From: Oceanobacillus_B kapialis
GTDB lineage: Bacteria > Bacillota > Bacilli > Bacillales > Amphibacillaceae
Length of the DNA stretch: 64,000 bases
Direction: 5' to 3' (one strand)
Assembly (NCBI RefSeq): GCF_042685265.1
Contig: NZ_JBHUMX010000035.1
Made by a program: the position numbers and the translations under genes. Shown piece by piece: positions 26,824-36,004 of this stretch; within the stretch, counting starts at the first letter, position 1; each line of letters starts with the position of its first letter. The notes under the pieces were generated by a model. That model did not search any database. It saw only the letters and a list, made by a program, of their open reading frames with translations, and was not told the origin of the DNA.

Positions 26824-27900
26824 TTAAACCTGTTTTTTCTTAGTGAAAATGGTTTCGTTTGCTATAAAGTTACAAACAATTTCTCCCCATTTTTCAAATT
26901 CAGTTAAAAAACCGTCATGGCCAAAATCTGTTTTAACATGGTAATAGCATCCATTTGCCACTTCTTCTGCAAACTGTTTCATTAAAGGTGGTTCAAAAAT
27001 TAAATCCTTATCATAGCTTATGGCTAGAAGAGGAGTTTCAATTTGTTGAGCAGCCTGTATCCAGTTCACTCTGCCTTTACCAATATCGTGATGATTCATT
27101 GCCTGTAGTAATGTTAAATAACTATTGGCATCAAACCGCTCAGTTAATTTTTTCCCTTGGTAATTTAAATAAGCACTAATATCATATTGCTGCTGGCTAC
27201 TTTTGCGTGCAAAACGTTCATTGAATAGCGTGGAGCTTCTGTAAGTAACCATTCCAATCATCCTGGAAATTTCTAATCCTCTGAGTGAGAGGTTGGATTC
27301 ATATAAACCATTTTTCCATTCAGGATCTTGTTTAATCGCCGTTTCAGCAATATGGTTGAATGCTATGCCAAAATCCGAAAAGTAGGGGGTGGAGGCGAGA
27401 ATGATGAGTTTATCCATTTTAGTTGGATAGAGAAGCCCCCATTCCATTGCCTGCATCCCACCAAGTGATCCCCCTATCACAGCAGCTAAATGGTTAATTC
27501 CCATTATTTCAAGTGCGAGCTGTTGTGCATGTACCATGTCCCGTATGGTTATTGGAGGAAACGAAATTCGATATGGTTGATTGGTCTTTTTATTGATCGT
27601 TGCAGGGCCCGTGGACCCATCACAACCACCGAGCACATTAAAGGTTAATACTTGATAATTGTTTGTATCAATATGCTTTCCCTCGCCAATAAGACCGCTC
27701 CACCAGCCGGGGTTGGTTTTATTCCCAATAGCAAGGTGGTTTCCTGTTAGCGCATGGCAAATTAAAATAACTGGGGCGCCCACAGGGCCGGAAATTTCAT
27801 AGCGTAAGGTAACTTCTTCAAGGATTTCACCTGAAGTGAGAACCATCGGACCTATCTTGACCTCATCAACGGTGGGAGCGGTCTTTTGGGAATTTGTCAT
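26824..27900 (-). CDS. metX: Homoserine O-acetyltransferase
   Basis: 358 aa alpha/beta hydrolase of the MetX family: nucleophile elbow in AVIGGSLGGMQAMEWG, with the Asp and His of the triad in ISYDKDLIFEP and FGHDGFL. It transfers acetyl from acetyl-CoA to L-homoserine. Some MetX-like proteins use succinyl-CoA; the sequence alone does not exclude this. It starts 43 nt after metY and has AAAGGAGG before the ATG, so metY-metX form one operon under the SAM-I riboswitch upstream of metY. Confidence 0.92.
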   Translation of the reverse strand: MTNSQKTAPTVDEVKIGPMVLTSGEILEEVTLRYEISGPVGAPVILICHALTGNHLAIGNKTNPGWWSGLIGEGKHIDTNNYQVLTFNVLGGCDGSTGPATINKKTNQPYRISFPPITIRDMVHAQQLALEIMGINHLAAVIGGSLGGMQAMEWGLLYPTKMDKLIILASTPYFSDFGIAFNHIAETAIKQDPEWKNGLYESNLSLRGLEISRMIGMVTYRSSTLFNERFARKSSQQQYDISAYLNYQGKKLTERFDANSYLTLLQAMNHHDIGKGRVNWIQAAQQIETPLLAISYDKDLIFEPPLMKQFAEEVANGCYYHVKTDFGHDGFLTEFEKWGEIVCNFIANETIFTKKKQV

Positions 27901-27943
27901 AGGCGTCCTCCTTTTTCTTTAGACCTCCCAATGAAGTTTTACT

Positions 27944-29677
27944 TTAAACACCTGCAGTTACACTTTCTATTGCCCCTTTACGTTGGCGAATGGCTTCGTC
28001 ATAAGGATTACTCCCAGTAATTACCGTAATTCCGGCAGCCCGCGCATTTTCGAGGAGATTTGTATGGTTTTCATCTGTCCATAGAATGCTTATTTGCTTG
28101 TTAATTACTTGCTCAAGTAAGTTTGCAGGACCCCCCTGGTTATCTACATAAACAGCATCAACTTGAAATGGGACATCCGATAAATGGGTATAAATGTTGA
28201 ATTCCTTGTTCTCGATTTCCTGAATCTCTGCAATGAGGAAACCAAGTGTTTCAAGTTGTTGCTTTAACTCATGATTGCTCTCTGTTGTAGAGAGTACGAT
28301 AGCCTTCTGCCTTACAGAGCCACTCCTCCTGTCAAAGGGCGAGCGGACTAGCCATTCTCTTGCATCCTTTTCTGTCGGTGTGTTTGTGGATGGTTGGCCG
28401 ACAGCCAGATTGATTGCTTCATCTAAAGTGCTTATTAAGTCAGAGGTCGACTCAAGTCCAATAGAAAGTCGTACAAGTTCTTCTAATACGCCAGAGCTCT
28501 GTAGTTCTTCCTCGTTAAGCTGTTGATGGGTGGTAGACGCAGGATGAATAATTAAAGATTTGGCATCTCCAACATTTGCCACATGGGACCATAGAGAAAT
28601 CGAATCAATTAACTTACGTCCAGCCTCTCGACCTCCTTTAATGCCAAAGGTAATAATAGAGCCAAAACCGTCTTTTAAATATTTTTTAGCCAGCTGATGG
28701 GAAGGATGGTTTGATAGACCTGGGTAGTTGACCCAATCAACTGCTTCATGAGTGGCTAGGAATGCAGCAACCTTTTCAGCATTTTTCGTATGTCTCTCAA
28801 TCCGTAAATGCAAAGTCTCAAGACCTTGTAATAAAAGAAAGGCGTTTTGAGGACTTAGACAAGCTCCGATATCTCGCAAGAGCTCTACTCGCAATTTGGT
28901 GGCAAAGGCAGCAGCTCCAACATCGATATAACGTAAGCCTTTATAGCTTTCTTGTGGCTCAGTAAAATTTTTAAACCTTGGGTTATTCCAATTGAAGCGG
29001 CCACCATCAACCACAACTCCTCCAATGGTTGTTCCGTGTCCTCCAATCCACTTTGTTGCAGAATGAACGACAATATCTGCTCCCCAGGTTAGAGGCTTCG
29101 TTAGATATGGTGCAAACGTATTATCGATAATAAGGGGGATTCCATGCTGGTGTGCGATAGTGGCAACAGCTTCCACATCAAAAATGTTTAAGCTTGGGTT
29201 TGTAATTGTTTCACCAAAGATAGCTTTTGTTTTGTCTGTAATTGCATGCTCAATCTCTTCGTGGTTTGTTCCATCTACAAACTTCACCGTGATGCCGTAG
29301 CGGGGCAGTGTGTGGGCGAACAAGTTGTATGTCCCGCCATATAAATTGCTATCCGCGATAATTTCATCTCCAGCACTAGCAATATTTAAGATTGCAAACG
29401 ATATAGCGGCCATTCCAGAGGAAGTGGCAACTGCAGCAATCCCGTCTTCTAGCTGTGCAATTCTTTGTTCAAACGCATCGACTGTTGGATTCATAATTCT
29501 GGAGTAAATGTTACCAGGTTCAGATAATCCAAATAGGTTTTGCGCATGTTCTGTATCCCGGAATACATAAGAGGTCGTTTGATAGATTGGTACAGCCCTC
29601 GCTCCAGTAGTTGGGTCAGGCTCTTGTCCGCCGTGAAGTAAAATCGTTTCGTCCTGTTGGTAATTAAATGCTGTCAT
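27944..29677 (-). CDS. metY: O-acetylhomoserine sulfhydrylase with C-terminal CoA-binding-like domain
   Basis: 577 aa, about 145 longer than usual MetY (~430). Residues 1-430 are a full Cys/Met-metabolism PLP enzyme: Schiff-base lysine K209 in VVHSATKWIGGHG, plus SSGMAAISFA. It makes homocysteine from O-acetylhomoserine and sulfide. Residues ~440-577 resemble a CoA_binding_2 Rossmann domain: a strand-turn start (KAIVLSTTESN), YTHLSDVPFQVDAVYVDNQG, ISILWTDENHTN and ARAAGITVITGSN, but the cysteine usual near the end of such domains is replaced. AAAGGAGG precedes the ATG. The domain assignment is by pattern only. Confidence 0.88.
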   Translation of the reverse strand: MTAFNYQQDETILLHGGQEPDPTTGARAVPIYQTTSYVFRDTEHAQNLFGLSEPGNIYSRIMNPTVDAFEQRIAQLEDGIAAVATSSGMAAISFAILNIASAGDEIIADSNLYGGTYNLFAHTLPRYGITVKFVDGTNHEEIEHAITDKTKAIFGETITNPSLNIFDVEAVATIAHQHGIPLIIDNTFAPYLTKPLTWGADIVVHSATKWIGGHGTTIGGVVVDGGRFNWNNPRFKNFTEPQESYKGLRYIDVGAAAFATKLRVELLRDIGACLSPQNAFLLLQGLETLHLRIERHTKNAEKVAAFLATHEAVDWVNYPGLSNHPSHQLAKKYLKDGFGSIITFGIKGGREAGRKLIDSISLWSHVANVGDAKSLIIHPASTTHQQLNEEELQSSGVLEELVRLSIGLESTSDLISTLDEAINLAVGQPSTNTPTEKDAREWLVRSPFDRRSGSVRQKAIVLSTTESNHELKQQLETLGFLIAEIQEIENKEFNIYTHLSDVPFQVDAVYVDNQGGPANLLEQVINKQISILWTDENHTNLLENARAAGITVITGSNPYDEAIRQRKGAIESVTAGV

Positions 29678-29761
29678 GTCAATTCCTCCTTTAAATTAGT
29701 GGGCAGCCAGTCAATTGACGGCAATGCCCAGTTTTAACCGGCCTGGGAGTAGGAGGGCATA

Positions 29762-29926
29762 TAAAAAGCCCTCTTCCTAAGAAGAGGGCGTATCATCCAC
29801 GTTCCTCCTCTTATCTTCCAGATCCATTATGATCTGTAGGATTTAGCACCATCGGAAGCAAATAAAATTTGCTTACAGGTTGCCGGGCTTCGCAGGGCCT
29901 ATTCCCTCCACCGCTCTTGATAAGAG
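29762..29926 (-). ncRNA. SAM-I (S-box) riboswitch with terminator
   Basis: Minus-strand RNA from 29926: CTCTTATCAAGAG, then GGTGGAGGGA, GGCCCTGCGAAGCCC, GGCAACC, GGTGCTAAATCC and closing GATAAGAG (29815-29808), i.e. all S-box landmarks with the P1 helix CTCTTATC/GATAAGAG. A terminator CGCCCTCTTC/GAAGAGGGC plus TTTTT follows (29790-29762). SAM binding should stop transcription of metY-metX. Confidence 0.95.
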
Positions 29927-29948
29927 ATTCAATTTTTAAATTATTCAC

Positions 29949-29978
29949 ATTATATTAGGTAACATAGTCAATTGTCAA
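29949..29978 (-). promoter_or_regulatory. Promoter of the metY-metX riboswitch transcript
   Basis: Minus strand TTGACA (29978-29973), 18-bp spacer, TATAAT (29954-29949); both hexamers are perfect. Transcription would start about 15 nt before the riboswitch. Confidence 0.8.
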
Positions 29979-30064
29979 CTGATTTTTTAAAAAAGAAAGA
30001 ACTAAATTTAGTCCTTGATATGATCGCTGAGTAATGTTGCGGGATTAAGCCTTTTTTTTAGTAA

Positions 30065-30103
30065 GAAAAAACCGAACTGGATGGAAAACCATCGAAGTTC
30101 GGT
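30065..30103 (-). terminator. Terminator of the oppCBDF operon
   Basis: Minus strand ACCGAACTTCGATGG-TTTT-CCATCCAGTTCGGT followed by TTTTTC. Confidence 0.85.
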
Positions 30104-30136
30104 TCAGTTAATCGAAATCTATTCAGTTATGATTAT

Positions 30137-31153
30137 TTAAACGGTCTCTGGCTGCAGTTCGCCGGCCATGATTTTTTCCATGTGGTGGCAAGCAGCACGA
30201 TGACCTTCCTGCATATGGTCTAGGTTACGTAATTCCGGTACATCTGTCTTACAAACCTCTGTAGCAAATGGACATCTTGTATGGAAACGACAACCAGTAG
30301 GAGGGTCGATTGGAGAAGGAACATCTCCTTTTAATGTAATACGTTCTTTTTTAACTTCAGGGTCTGGAATAGGGATAGCGGACAGCAATGCTTTTGTGTA
30401 TGGATGCTGCGGGTTATCGAAAAGAGATTTTTTATCCGCGATCTCCACTACCTTTCCTAAATACATAACAATGATTCTATCAGAAATATGTCTTACGACT
30501 CCAAGATCGTGGGCGATAAAGAAGAAGGTGAGGTTGAATTCTTTTTGCAGCTTCTTCAATAGGTTTAACACTTGGGCTTGTACGGACACATCAAGTGCAG
30601 ATACTGCTTCATCGCAAATGATTAACTTTGGATCGACTGACAATGCCCTTGCAATTCCAATTCGCTGACGTTGACCCCCTGAAAACTCATGTGGATAACG
30701 GTCAATTTGTTCGCCGTTTAACCCCACAGTTTCAAGGATTTCGATAGCACGTTGGCGGCGTTTGTTTTTTGGAACAACTCCTTGAATTGCCATTGCTTCC
30801 ATTAATATTTTTCCGACAGTTTGTCTCGGGTTTAGGGACGCATAAGGATCCTGGAAAATAACCTGCAAATCTTTACGTCTTTTCCGCATCTCGCTTTTAT
30901 TAAGGGAGAGTAAGTCAGTACCATCAAATTCAATTTCACCAGCGGTTGGCTCATCTAATCGAAGGATAGCACGGCCGGTCGTGGACTTTCCGCAACCAGA
31001 TTCGCCTACAACACTTAGCGTTTCTCCCTCATAAATTTCAAAGGACACGTCATCAACAGCTTTTACGTGGTTCATCGTTCTTCCCAGGATTCCACCCTTT
31101 ATCGGGAAATATTGCTTTAAGTTATTTACTTTAAGTAGTTCTTTCTGTTGCAT
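30137..31153 (-). CDS. oppF: Oligopeptide ABC transporter ATPase OppF
   Basis: 338 aa. Walker A GESGCGKST, signature FSGGQRQRIGIARAL, Walker B LIICDEAVSALD, followed by the peptide-transporter C-terminal extension with cysteines (GCRFHTRCPFATEVC), which can carry an iron-sulfur cluster in this family. Forms the ATPase heterodimer with OppD on the cytoplasmic side. GGAGGTGA precedes ATG 31153 inside the end of oppD (23-nt overlap), so translation is coupled. Confidence 0.9.
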   Translation of the reverse strand: MQQKELLKVNNLKQYFPIKGGILGRTMNHVKAVDDVSFEIYEGETLSVVGESGCGKSTTGRAILRLDEPTAGEIEFDGTDLLSLNKSEMRKRRKDLQVIFQDPYASLNPRQTVGKILMEAMAIQGVVPKNKRRQRAIEILETVGLNGEQIDRYPHEFSGGQRQRIGIARALSVDPKLIICDEAVSALDVSVQAQVLNLLKKLQKEFNLTFFFIAHDLGVVRHISDRIIVMYLGKVVEIADKKSLFDNPQHPYTKALLSAIPIPDPEVKKERITLKGDVPSPIDPPTGCRFHTRCPFATEVCKTDVPELRNLDHMQEGHRAACHHMEKIMAGELQPETV

Positions 31154-32153
31154 TTACTTTCACCTCCGGATCTCCATTCCAGCGATCTGTATAAATCCAG
31201 CAGCGTACTTCGCCACCGTCACTTTGCTCATCTAATGTTGGTAACTCTTCTACACATAGGTCTGTTGCAAAAGGACAACGGGGGGCAAATCGACAGCCTT
31301 TAGGCATATTCGCTGGACTTGGCACATTCCCTCTTATCGGTTCTAACTCGTCAACATCCGTGTCATGACGTGGGATGGATTTAAGGAGCCCAACGGTATA
31401 AGGGTGTTTTGGATTTCTGAACAATGATTTTACATCTTGGTATTCAACTACTTTTCCGCCATACATAACAGCGACATAGTCACACGTTTCCGCTACGACA
31501 CCCATATCATGGGTAATCATAATTACGGACATACCCAATTCTTTTTGCAGTTCTTTTATCAATTCTAGTATTTGGGCCTGGATGGTTACATCAAGAGCGG
31601 TTGTCGGTTCATCCGCTATTAGCAAATCAGGGTTACAGGCTAAGGCCATTGCGATCATCACACGTTGTCTCATTCCACCAGATAATTCATGTGGATATTG
31701 CTTTATACGTTGTTCTGGTGAAGGGATACCTACTAGCTTTAAAAGCTCTACCCCTTTTTGTGTGCCGCTTTCTTTACCGAGTCCTTGGTGAACCTTTAAT
31801 GTTTCCCGTATTTGTTGACCAACAGTGTAAACAGGGTTTAAAGACGTCATCGGTTCCTGGAATATCATAGATATTTCATTTCCGCGGATTTCCCGGATCT
31901 GTTTATCACTCATTTTGGTGAGGTCCTTGCCTTTAAAATTAATCTCTCCGCCTTTAATTTTACCTGGATTTTCAAGCAGACGTAGAATGGAAAGGGCGGT
32001 AATACTTTTACCAGACCCTGATTCACCTACAATTCCAATCGTTTTTCCTTTAGGTAATTTAAAAGAAACGCCATCAACAGCTTTTACTTCAAAATCGTCA
32101 AGTTCAAAAGAAGTCCGTAAATCTTTAATGTCTAAAATGGTCTCTTCATTCAA
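31131..32153 (-). CDS. oppD: Oligopeptide ABC transporter ATPase OppD
   Basis: 340 aa from TTG 32153, five bases after AGAGAGGTGA; a longer frame to TTG 32174 contains this ribosome site. Walker A GESGSGKSI, signature LSGGMRQRVMIAMAL, Walker B LLIADEPTTALD, and the oligopeptide-type C-terminal cysteine motif (GCRFAPRCPFATDLC). Partner of OppF. Fits oppD/dppD; peptide class cannot be told. Confidence 0.9.
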   Translation of the reverse strand: MNEETILDIKDLRTSFELDDFEVKAVDGVSFKLPKGKTIGIVGESGSGKSITALSILRLLENPGKIKGGEINFKGKDLTKMSDKQIREIRGNEISMIFQEPMTSLNPVYTVGQQIRETLKVHQGLGKESGTQKGVELLKLVGIPSPEQRIKQYPHELSGGMRQRVMIAMALACNPDLLIADEPTTALDVTIQAQILELIKELQKELGMSVIMITHDMGVVAETCDYVAVMYGGKVVEYQDVKSLFRNPKHPYTVGLLKSIPRHDTDVDELEPIRGNVPSPANMPKGCRFAPRCPFATDLCVEELPTLDEQSDGGEVRCWIYTDRWNGDPEVKVNATERTT

Positions 32154-32178
32154 TGAGTTCACCTCTCTCATCAATCTA

Positions 32179-33099
32179 TTAATCTAGTTTAATCCGCTTG
32201 TTCAAGAATTTATAAGAAATATCAACGATTAAGTTTACAAACACGAATACTACAGCAATGACTAATACAGAAGCCTGGACAACAGGGAAGTCTCTAGCCA
32301 AAATTCGGTCAACGATTAATTTTCCCATTCCATTAATAGCGAAGACAGATTCTGTTAACACAGATCCTGCAAGTAAACTACCAAATTGTAGCCCGACAAC
32401 TGTTACAACAGGAATCAAAGCATTTTTTAAAGCGTGACGATAAATAACTACCCGTTCTTTCAACCCTTTTGCTCTAGCTGTACGAATGTAATCCTGGGAA
32501 ATAACGTCAAGCATGCTCGAACGTGTCATCCGGGCGATAACTGCTGCCCCCATCGTACCTAGCGTGATTACTGGTAATATAATTTGCTGTACGGATCCCC
32601 AGCCGGTCGCTGGCAGCCACCCTAGTTGAATGGAAAACCACTGCATTAACATAAGTCCTAGCCAGAAGTTTGGCATGGAAAGTCCAAAGAGCGCTACAAG
32701 CATAATAGAAATATCTGCGAAAGAATACTGCCTTACCGCAGAAATAATCCCTGCAATCAATCCTAAAAAGATACTAAAAATCGTACTATATACAGATAAC
32801 TCGAAAGTTACCAAAAACTTTGGCGCTAACTCACTGCTAACCGGTAAGCTTGTTCTCCAAGAATTTCCGAAGTCCAGCATTGCTGCATCTTTTACAAATG
32901 ATAAATATTGGACAATAATAGGGTCGTTTAAGCCTAGTCTCTCTTCTATTTGCTCCACTGTATCCCTTGGAGCACTTTCACCCGCTATAATATGGGCTGG
33001 ATTCCCCGGAGATAGGTGCATCAAGGAAAAAACTAGGATCGTAACACCTATTAGCACAGGAATAAGTTGTAATAAACGACGTACTATGAATTGAAACAT
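32179..33099 (-). CDS. oppB: Oligopeptide ABC transporter permease OppB
   Basis: 306 aa, six membrane segments. N-terminal FIVRRLLQLIPVLIGVTI is the typical OppB/DppB start, and the EAA loop is YIRTARAKGLKERVVIYRHA. It follows oppC by 15 nt. In classic opp operons B precedes C; here C comes first. Confidence 0.88.
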   Translation of the reverse strand: MFQFIVRRLLQLIPVLIGVTILVFSLMHLSPGNPAHIIAGESAPRDTVEQIEERLGLNDPIIVQYLSFVKDAAMLDFGNSWRTSLPVSSELAPKFLVTFELSVYSTIFSIFLGLIAGIISAVRQYSFADISIMLVALFGLSMPNFWLGLMLMQWFSIQLGWLPATGWGSVQQIILPVITLGTMGAAVIARMTRSSMLDVISQDYIRTARAKGLKERVVIYRHALKNALIPVVTVVGLQFGSLLAGSVLTESVFAINGMGKLIVDRILARDFPVVQASVLVIAVVFVFVNLIVDISYKFLNKRIKLD

Positions 33100-33114
33100 A
33101 TTTGCACCTACTTC

Positions 33115-34017
33115 CTATTTATTAAATTTAGGGTCTAGAGCATCTCTCAACCCATCACCAAATATATTAAATGCTAGTACAATGAGCATGATAGCAAGTC
33201 CTGGGTATAAAGCGATATGGCCTGCATCCCACATAAAATCTCTTCCATCACTTAGCAATGCCCCGAGTTCAGGTGATGGTGGTTGAACACCAAGCCCAAG
33301 GAAGGACAATCCACTAGCTGATAAGACGGCACTTGCAATAAACAAACTAGTTTGGACAATAATTGGTGAAAGAATATTAGGTAAAATATGTTTGCAAATG
33401 ATTCTGACATCGGAGGCTCCCAACGCCTTCATTGCATCAATGTACTCTAGGTTTTTAACAGATAGAGTAGAACCACGTACAATTCTGGCAAAGGTCGGGA
33501 TAGCGAAAATAGATATGGCAATCATAACGTTTTGCAAACTTGCACCAAGAATACTAATTAAAGCTAATGCTAAGAGGATCCCAGGAAAAGCTAAAAGGAC
33601 ATCAATCAGACGCATAATAACCGCATCAATTTTTCCTCCGTAATACCCTGATACAAGACCAATGACAACGCCTGCGATACCACCTATGATGGTAGAAATG
33701 ATACCAATACCCATTGTAATTCCTAAGCCATGGATTATTCTTGTGAAGATATCTCTACCATGGTGATCTGTACCTAACCAATGCTCCGCAGAAGGACCTT
33801 CAAACTTTACGGCGTAGTCAATATTGTTTGGATCCTGTGTAGTAATATATGGACCTACAAATGCAACAATAATCAGAAATATAATCAGGTACCCGCCCAC
33901 TAAGGCACTTTTGTTTTTAGAGAGACGCTTATAAAAGTCTTTTACGGACCTCATAAATGGCCCATCTACCTTCTTTTTTTGCTTTACAGCTGTACTATTA
34001 GCTTGTTCAGCACTCAT
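33115..34017 (-). CDS. oppC: Oligopeptide ABC transporter permease OppC
   Basis: 300 aa from ATG 34017, just after AGGGGG; the longer frame (to 34032) includes that site. A cytoplasmic N-terminal segment (VKDFYKRLSKNKSALVG) precedes the first membrane helix, as usual in OppC/DppC; the EAA loop is YIDAMKALGASDVRIICKHI. First gene of the oppC-B-D-F transcript, divergent from the binding protein gene. Confidence 0.88.
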   Translation of the reverse strand: MSAEQANSTAVKQKKKVDGPFMRSVKDFYKRLSKNKSALVGGYLIIFLIIVAFVGPYITTQDPNNIDYAVKFEGPSAEHWLGTDHHGRDIFTRIIHGLGITMGIGIISTIIGGIAGVVIGLVSGYYGGKIDAVIMRLIDVLLAFPGILLALALISILGASLQNVMIAISIFAIPTFARIVRGSTLSVKNLEYIDAMKALGASDVRIICKHILPNILSPIIVQTSLFIASAVLSASGLSFLGLGVQPPSPELGALLSDGRDFMWDAGHIALYPGLAIMLIVLAFNIFGDGLRDALDPKFNK

Positions 34018-34249
34018 TTTATTCCCCCTCATCTTTTCGTGATTCTAATAGAATCTATTTTGTCTTGATTGCAAAAAGGTAGAACGTTCAGTTTTGATAA
34101 AAGAATCGCACTATTTCATATTACAATTAAATACACACTTCATCAAATGATAAAATATTCCGATATATTTAGGTTTAATTTTACAACAGAATAATTTCCT
34201 TGATACTTAAGAGATTTATAGGAAATGAGTATATTACGTTTAAATATTC

Positions 34250-34310
34250 TTGATATTTAGTAAAATATGATTTATATTATTAAGTGATTATATAAACTAT
34301 TTATAATCAC
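34250..34310 (+). promoter_or_regulatory. Promoter and palindromic operator of the peptide-binding protein gene
   Basis: TTGATA (34250-34255), 17-bp spacer, TATATT (34273-34278). A palindrome GTGATTATA ... TATAATCAC (34284-34310) covers the start point, suggesting a regulator site or an RNA hairpin. AATATTCTTGATATT over the -35 matches the CodY box at 11 of 15 positions; CodY control of peptide uptake is plausible but only inferred. The remainder of the 320-bp divergent region is AT-rich and otherwise plain. Confidence 0.5.
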
Positions 34311-34337
34311 AAGATAAAAATAGGGGGGCAACAAACC

Positions 34338-35957
34338 ATGAAATCAAAAAAGTTTCTTTTACTATTTTCACTGGTATTGTTTCTTTCGCTAATCTTGGCA
34401 GCTTGTGCCGGTGATGGTGAAGTGGAAGAAGATACAGGTGGCAGTGGAGATTCTGCTGAAGGCGGAGAAGGAGATGCTGGTTCAGGCGGCGGCGATCTAA
34501 CGATTGCAATCGGCTCGGACATCGTATCATTATCTGCTCACGGAGCGAATGATATTCCTTCAGGTAACGTTCAAGATAATATTTATGAGACTTTAACGAA
34601 ATTAGATGAAAACCAGGAAGTACAGCCAGGACTAGCTACAGAGTGGGAGCAAGTTGATGACACTACATGGGAGTTCACACTCCAAGAAGGTGTAACATTC
34701 CATGATGGAGCTGAATTTAATGCAGAGGCTGTAAAAGCAAACTTCGACCGTCTAGTAGATGAGGACATAGCTTCACCACGTGCTTTTCTTTTTGAAGCTG
34801 TAGACAGTGTGGAAGTTGTAGACGACTATACGTTACGTATTAATCTTAGCTATCCATATGCACCTCTTTTAGCTAACTTAGCACATAGTGGCGCAGCAAT
34901 TATGAGCCCGGATGTTATTACGGAAGATTATGCTCAATTAGAAGAGGGCGGGGATGTAGATGCCTACATAAACCAAAATCCCGCAGGTACAGGTCCATTT
35001 AAATTTGAAAGCTGGAATCCAGGTGCAGAAGTAGTTCTTACTAAGAATGAAGACTATTGGGGAGAACCGGCAAAGCTTAATTCTGTAACTTTTAAAGTTG
35101 TTTCAGAGCAAAGCGCTAGAATTGCCGAGCTGGAAACTGGAGCATCTGATGTAGCGGATAATATTGGTCCTAACAATATCTCTCGTGTGGAAAATGCTGA
35201 TGGATTGAGCTTATTACAAGAGCCGAGTGTATCACTTTCTTACGTTGGTTTTAACGCTCAAAAAGAACCATTTGATGATGTAAGAGTTCGCCAGGCAATT
35301 TCTATGGCGATTAATAAAGAGGCCCTCATTGACGGGGTATACAATGGAGTAGGAATCCCGGCAATTGGACCATTAGCACCGCCAGTATTTGGTTATGATG
35401 AATCCGTTGAAGGCCTAGAATATAACGTAGAAGAAGCAAAGAGTCTACTTGCAGAGGCTGGATATGAGGATGGTTTTGAAACAACTATCTGGACAAATGA
35501 CAATGAACAACGTGTAGATACAGCTGTTGCAATTCAAGAGCAATTAAGTGAAATCGGCATTGATGTTCAAATTGAGGAATTAGAGTGGGGAGCTTATCTA
35601 GAAAGAACAGCAAATGGGGAGCATGATATGTTTATCCTAGGATGGTCTAATGCTACTTCTGATGCTGACTATGGAATGTACCCATTATTCCATTCTTCTC
35701 AAGTAGGATCTCCAGGTAACCGTTCGTTCCTAGAGAATGAGGAACTGGATGCTGTACTTGAAGAAGCACGACAGGAAACAGATCCTGCAGCACGTCAAGA
35801 ACTATACACCGAAGCGCAAGAAATGCTTGTTGAATTGGCACCAATGGTATACATTCACCATCAAGAGTATATCTTAGGTGTAGATGATTCAGTAAAAGAC
35901 TTTGGTATTGACGCACAAGGAATTTACCAAATTAAAAACACTTATATTGAAGAATAA
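34338..35957 (+). CDS. oppA: Oligopeptide-binding lipoprotein (solute-binding family 5)
   Basis: 539 aa. Signal peptide with lipobox ILAAC (Cys23), then a Gly/Ser/Glu-rich linker and a family-5 solute-binding fold (QDNIYETLTKLDENQEVQPG, VRVRQAISMAINKEALIDGV with the typical DVRVRQAI motif). It captures peptides (dipeptides, oligopeptides or glutathione in different members) outside the membrane and passes them to OppBC. Unlike most opp operons the gene stands alone on the opposite strand, perhaps for separate, higher expression. Confidence 0.88.
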   Translation: MKSKKFLLLFSLVLFLSLILAACAGDGEVEEDTGGSGDSAEGGEGDAGSGGGDLTIAIGSDIVSLSAHGANDIPSGNVQDNIYETLTKLDENQEVQPGLATEWEQVDDTTWEFTLQEGVTFHDGAEFNAEAVKANFDRLVDEDIASPRAFLFEAVDSVEVVDDYTLRINLSYPYAPLLANLAHSGAAIMSPDVITEDYAQLEEGGDVDAYINQNPAGTGPFKFESWNPGAEVVLTKNEDYWGEPAKLNSVTFKVVSEQSARIAELETGASDVADNIGPNNISRVENADGLSLLQEPSVSLSYVGFNAQKEPFDDVRVRQAISMAINKEALIDGVYNGVGIPAIGPLAPPVFGYDESVEGLEYNVEEAKSLLAEAGYEDGFETTIWTNDNEQRVDTAVAIQEQLSEIGIDVQIEELEWGAYLERTANGEHDMFILGWSNATSDADYGMYPLFHSSQVGSPGNRSFLENEELDAVLEEARQETDPAARQELYTEAQEMLVELAPMVYIHHQEYILGVDDSVKDFGIDAQGIYQIKNTYIEE

Positions 35958-35960
35958 TAT

Positions 35961-35993
35961 GAAAAAAGCCGGGCTACCTTACCCGGCTTTTTT
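35961..35993. terminator. Bidirectional terminator between oppA and rarD
   Basis: AAAAAAGCCGGG-CTACCTTA-CCCGGCTTTTTT, perfect stem with runs on both sides. Confidence 0.9.
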
Positions 35994-36004
35994 CATATAA
36001 AAAG

